DNA from: Desulfatirhabdium butyrativorans DSM 18734 | GTDB lineage: Bacteria; Desulfobacterota; Desulfobacteria; Desulfobacterales; Desulfatirhabdiaceae | Length of the DNA: 64,000 nucleotides | Reading direction: 5' to 3' | Assembly: GCF_000429925.1 (NCBI RefSeq) | Contig: NZ_AUCU01000014.1 | Coordinates: 92,007-156,006 of the forward strand | Shown: positions 60,404 through 64,000 of the stretch, one piece after another | Position numbering within the stretch: position 1 is the stretch's first letter | Layout: each line of letters starts with the position of its first letter | Made by a program: the position numbers and the translations under genes | Notes under the pieces: generated by a model | Told to the model about the DNA's origin: nothing | Database searches by the model: none | The model's input: only the letters and a program-made list of their open reading frames with translations

Positions 60404-60452
60404 TTAACCCTTAAAACTTAACCCTTAACCCTTAAAACTTAAAACTTAAAAC
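60404..60452. repeat. Heptamer tract (TTAACCC/TTAAAAC), 7 units
   Basis: TTAACCC, TTAAAAC, TTAACCC x2, TTAAAAC x3. It matches the tract at 47521 in unit types and flank but is five units shorter. It lies 30 bp before cheA. Confidence 0.93.
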
Positions 60453-62995
60453 TTAGGCTATACCCAAGAAAGCGGACATATCATGGAAACCATTTTGAGA
60501 TTTTTGGATCAGATCCTCGACGATCTCGATACGGTAAGTTTTTCGGACACGGATGGTTGGCAACGAATCCGAGACGGGCTCGATGCCGTCGGGGATCAGG
60601 TGCCGGTCTCTTTGTCCGGGTTGCAGCCTTTGTGTCGAGCCATGGTCCGGCTGTGCACGGCAATTGGTCAGGGAGGCATCGGCAATGCCTTTGCTGCAGT
60701 ATCGGCTTTGGCAGCAGGGATTCATGTTCTGAAAACTTCCTGGAACAATGAACAGATTGAGAGCGGCGAAGTGGACGGTGCGCTCCAGGGTCTTCTTTCG
60801 GTTCTGGAAGGGAGCACTGAGGCCCATGCGGACAGCGAAGAGCTTGTAACCAGCCCCAAAACCATTACCACACTCGATGATGCGGCAGTCCAACTGATTC
60901 AAATCGATATGGCGGACAGGAGTGCCCTGGCCAATTGGATGCGGGATGTAGAGGCGATTTTCCATGAGACGAGCTTTCATCCGGGTGTGGCGAAACGGCT
61001 GAGCTCTGTTCTGCTGGAAGCCACCCGTCTTGTCGAGGATCACGCTGCGAACTGGGAAGAGGGCATGCGGCGTATCGGCACCTGGCTTGAAGAAGCGGTA
61101 CAGATCGAAGATACCGGAATCGAAACGCCTTCTTCCGTTGGAGGACAGCCGATCCCGGAGGCGGTTTCGAAATCCCCGGCAGGGGCGGACGTGATCGACT
61201 ATATGCCCAAAAATCTGGACACGGACCTGATTGCCGAATTCATCACGGAAGGGGGCGAGTTGATCGCCCAGGCGGAAGAGGCCCTGCTGACCCTCGAAGT
61301 CGATCCGGAGAACATGGAGGCCGTGGGCACCGTTTTCCGCGCATTTCATACGATCAAGGGTACTTCGGCTTTTCTGGAGCTGAGCCTGCTTGCCGATATG
61401 GGGCATCATGCGGAGACCCTGCTCAGCCGGGTCCGAGACAGGGAAATCCGATACGCAGGCGGATACGCCGATCTGGCGCTGCGTTCGCTCGATATGCTCA
61501 AGTCCCTCCTGCACGATGTTCAGATTGCATTGCAAGGTGCGCCGCTGCTTAAACCGGCTGGTTACGATGAATTGATGGCGATCCTGGTTGATCCGGAAAA
61601 GGCGGGCGTTTCCGATGCGGGAGATAATGACCCCTCTCCGAGAATCGGCGATCTGTTGGTCGGTCAGGGGAAGGTGGATCGCAGGACGGTGGAGGAAATT
61701 GCGGCATCGCAGAAAGATACCCCGATTGCCCTGGCTCTGGTCAAGAAGAACCTCGCTACCGTCACGGATACGGCCCAGGCGCTGCGGACACAGAATAAAC
61801 TGAGCGGCACCAAACAGTTTGTCGAATCCTCTGTCCGGGTCAGCACCGACAGGCTCGACCGGCTGATCGACATGGTCGGCGAATTGGTGATTGCCCATTC
61901 CATGGTGGCCCAGGATGGTGTCGTCATGCATGCGAACCACTACGATCTGCTTAAGAAAGTCAACCATGCCAGCAAGATTGTCAGAACACTCCAGGATTTG
62001 TGCATGTCCATGCGGATGATTCCGCTCAAGGCCTCTTTCCAGAAAATGGCGCGTCTGGTTCGGGATGTCGCCCGGAAGGTCGGCAAGAACGTGGTTTTTG
62101 TGACGGAAGGGGAAGATACGGAAATCGATCGCAATCTGGTCGATGTCATCAACGATCCGCTCGTTCACATGGTTCGAAATGCCGTGGATCACGGCATTGA
62201 AACTCCGGAGGTGCGTATCCGGTGCGGAAAACCCGAGCAGGGAACCGTCAAGCTTTCGGCTTACCATGCAGCCGGAAATGTCGTGGTGGAAATCGCAGAC
62301 GACGGGAAAGGACTCGATAAGGCAGCCATTTTGAAAAAAGCCATCGAGCGGGGCATGATCTCCGAAAATGCCGTACTGAGTGATCGGGAAATCTATAACC
62401 TGGTTCTGGAGCCGGGATTCTCGACTGCCGAAGTGGTGACCGATGTTTCCGGCCGGGGTGTCGGGATGGATGTTGTCAAAAAGAACATCGAATCCTTGCG
62501 CGGGCAGGTGGAAATCTCATCCGATCCCGGTAAAGGCAGTGTTTTCCGGATGAAATTGCCGCTGACTCTTGCCATCATCGACGGTATGGTGGTCCGTGCG
62601 GGCCGCGAGACCTATGTGATTCCGACCGGTTCGATCGTTCGCTCCATCAAGCCCGATTCGTCAGACATATCGACCGTCTTGAAGCAAGGCAGTGTGCTCA
62701 AGCTGCAGGAGCAGCTCATCCCCCTGTTCTGGCTGAAGGAACTGTACCGGATTCCGGGAGAATCCGATCCGGAGGATGCGCTGATCGTCGTGGTGGAAGA
62801 CGAGAACCAGCAGGTAGGCTTTGTCATCGATGAGCTGGTGGGAAGACAACAGGTGGTGATCAAAAGCCTTGGTGAGGCCATGCAGCAGATACCCGGAATA
62901 TCCGGAGGGGCGATCATGCCCGACGGAAGGGTCGGTCTGATTCTCGATGTGGCAGGGTTGATCAAGCTTGCGGTCAGTGATCGGGGGGATACTGG

Positions 62996-63877
<882 letters not shown>

Positions 63878-63954
63878 GAATAGCTTGATCGAAATGACGA
63901 TTCGATCTGTCGAGTAGACCGGTTTTCTCTATTGGTCGATGGGTACGATTCACA

Positions 63955-64000
63955 TGAACTTGAGCACGAGACGCCTTGCCGCACGCGGCTACTACGAATC
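63955..64000 (+). CDS. Possible 5' end of a gene cut by the window edge
   Basis: An ATG at 63955 opens a frame (MNLSTRRLAARGYYES) that runs off the window; an in-frame ATG lies at 63940. There is no strong ribosome site. The sequence is too short to recognise. It is on the same strand as cheR, 77 bp downstream. Confidence 0.2.

Larger units (their letters stand above)
59980..60482. repeat. 500-bp gap with composite repeat element before cheA
   Basis: No gene is supported. Parts in order: GGGGGCGACCTCCGGAGATG (60017), CATTCCGGCGAAATCCGG (60076), CTTTCGCCAGGGTGACTGG, an 18-unit hexamer tract (60172-60279), CGTTGCGGAGAGAGAT, GGCGGTGTCGCCACCCCCGG, AGATGAAAATGCCAAGGCAG, AAATCAAAACGTTCCCATCC and a seven-unit heptamer tract (60404-60452). 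The same order is found at 47262-47604. Confidence 0.88.

Noticed and set aside
60453..62267. 604-codon minus-strand ORF opposite cheA
   Set aside because: Antisense shadow of cheA, whose domains are clear.

Overview
The window looks like a chromosomal segment of a motile Gram-negative Desulfobacterota (former Deltaproteobacteria), probably a Desulfobacteraceae-like sulfate reducer. This is inferred from gene style and order, from codon use of moderate GC content, and from intergenic repeats; no rRNA is present to prove it. An outer membrane is shown by L-ring (flgH) and P-ring (flgI) genes.

Layout. 1-7.4 kb holds housekeeping genes: the end of an M15 peptidase, an exported MliC-cupin fusion, a NupC transporter, the divergent tadA-purA pair, rpsA and sppA. 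7.4-8.3 kb is a dense block of non-coding repeats. 8.3-23.8 kb is the filament region: csrA-fliW, two TPR/O-GlcNAc-transferase-like glycosyltransferases (the first fused to an FkbM-like methyltransferase domain), two long flagellins flanking a reverse-strand Uma2 gene, then fliD, fliS and flaG. 24-28.3 kb is a signalling cluster: a small HD-GYP N-terminus-like protein, an HDOD protein, a GAF histidine kinase, a CheX-like protein and a receiver-STAS-like protein. 29-30 kb encodes a sigma-54 activator without a receiver domain. 30.5-53.4 kb is a nearly complete hook-basal-body and export locus: flgBC-fliEFGHIJK-flgDE-fliLMNOPQR-flhBAFG-fliA and a DUF2802 gene. 53.7-60 kb is the rod/ring/late operon flgFGAHIJ, flgM, flgN. 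60.5-63.9 kb holds cheA and cheR.

How it works together. FlhF/FlhG would set flagellar position and number. The sigma-54 activator would drive early genes: candidate -24/-12 sites precede the activator, flgB and the csrA region. FliA (sigma-28) and FlgM would control late genes: good TCAAG/TAAAG-N11-12-GCCGATA sites lie before the second flagellin, fliD and flgM. CsrA and FliW, encoded by overlapping genes, probably control flagellin translation, and the two OGT-like enzymes probably glycosylate flagellin.

The most unusual material is non-coding. A 215-bp array of ten 20-22-bp units lies before flgF; each unit has the same GTCA-type leader but a different, perfectly self-complementary stem. 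At least eleven tracts of heptanucleotide repeats, whose unit sequence changes from tract to tract, sit in intergenic gaps. Five tracts of a GAYWRC hexamer lie inside composite intergenic elements. Three copies of a MITE-like element with TAGTGTCTGAACG-type ends lie before csrA, fliR and flgG. GTAGGGGCGA-type perfect palindromes with different centres are also present.
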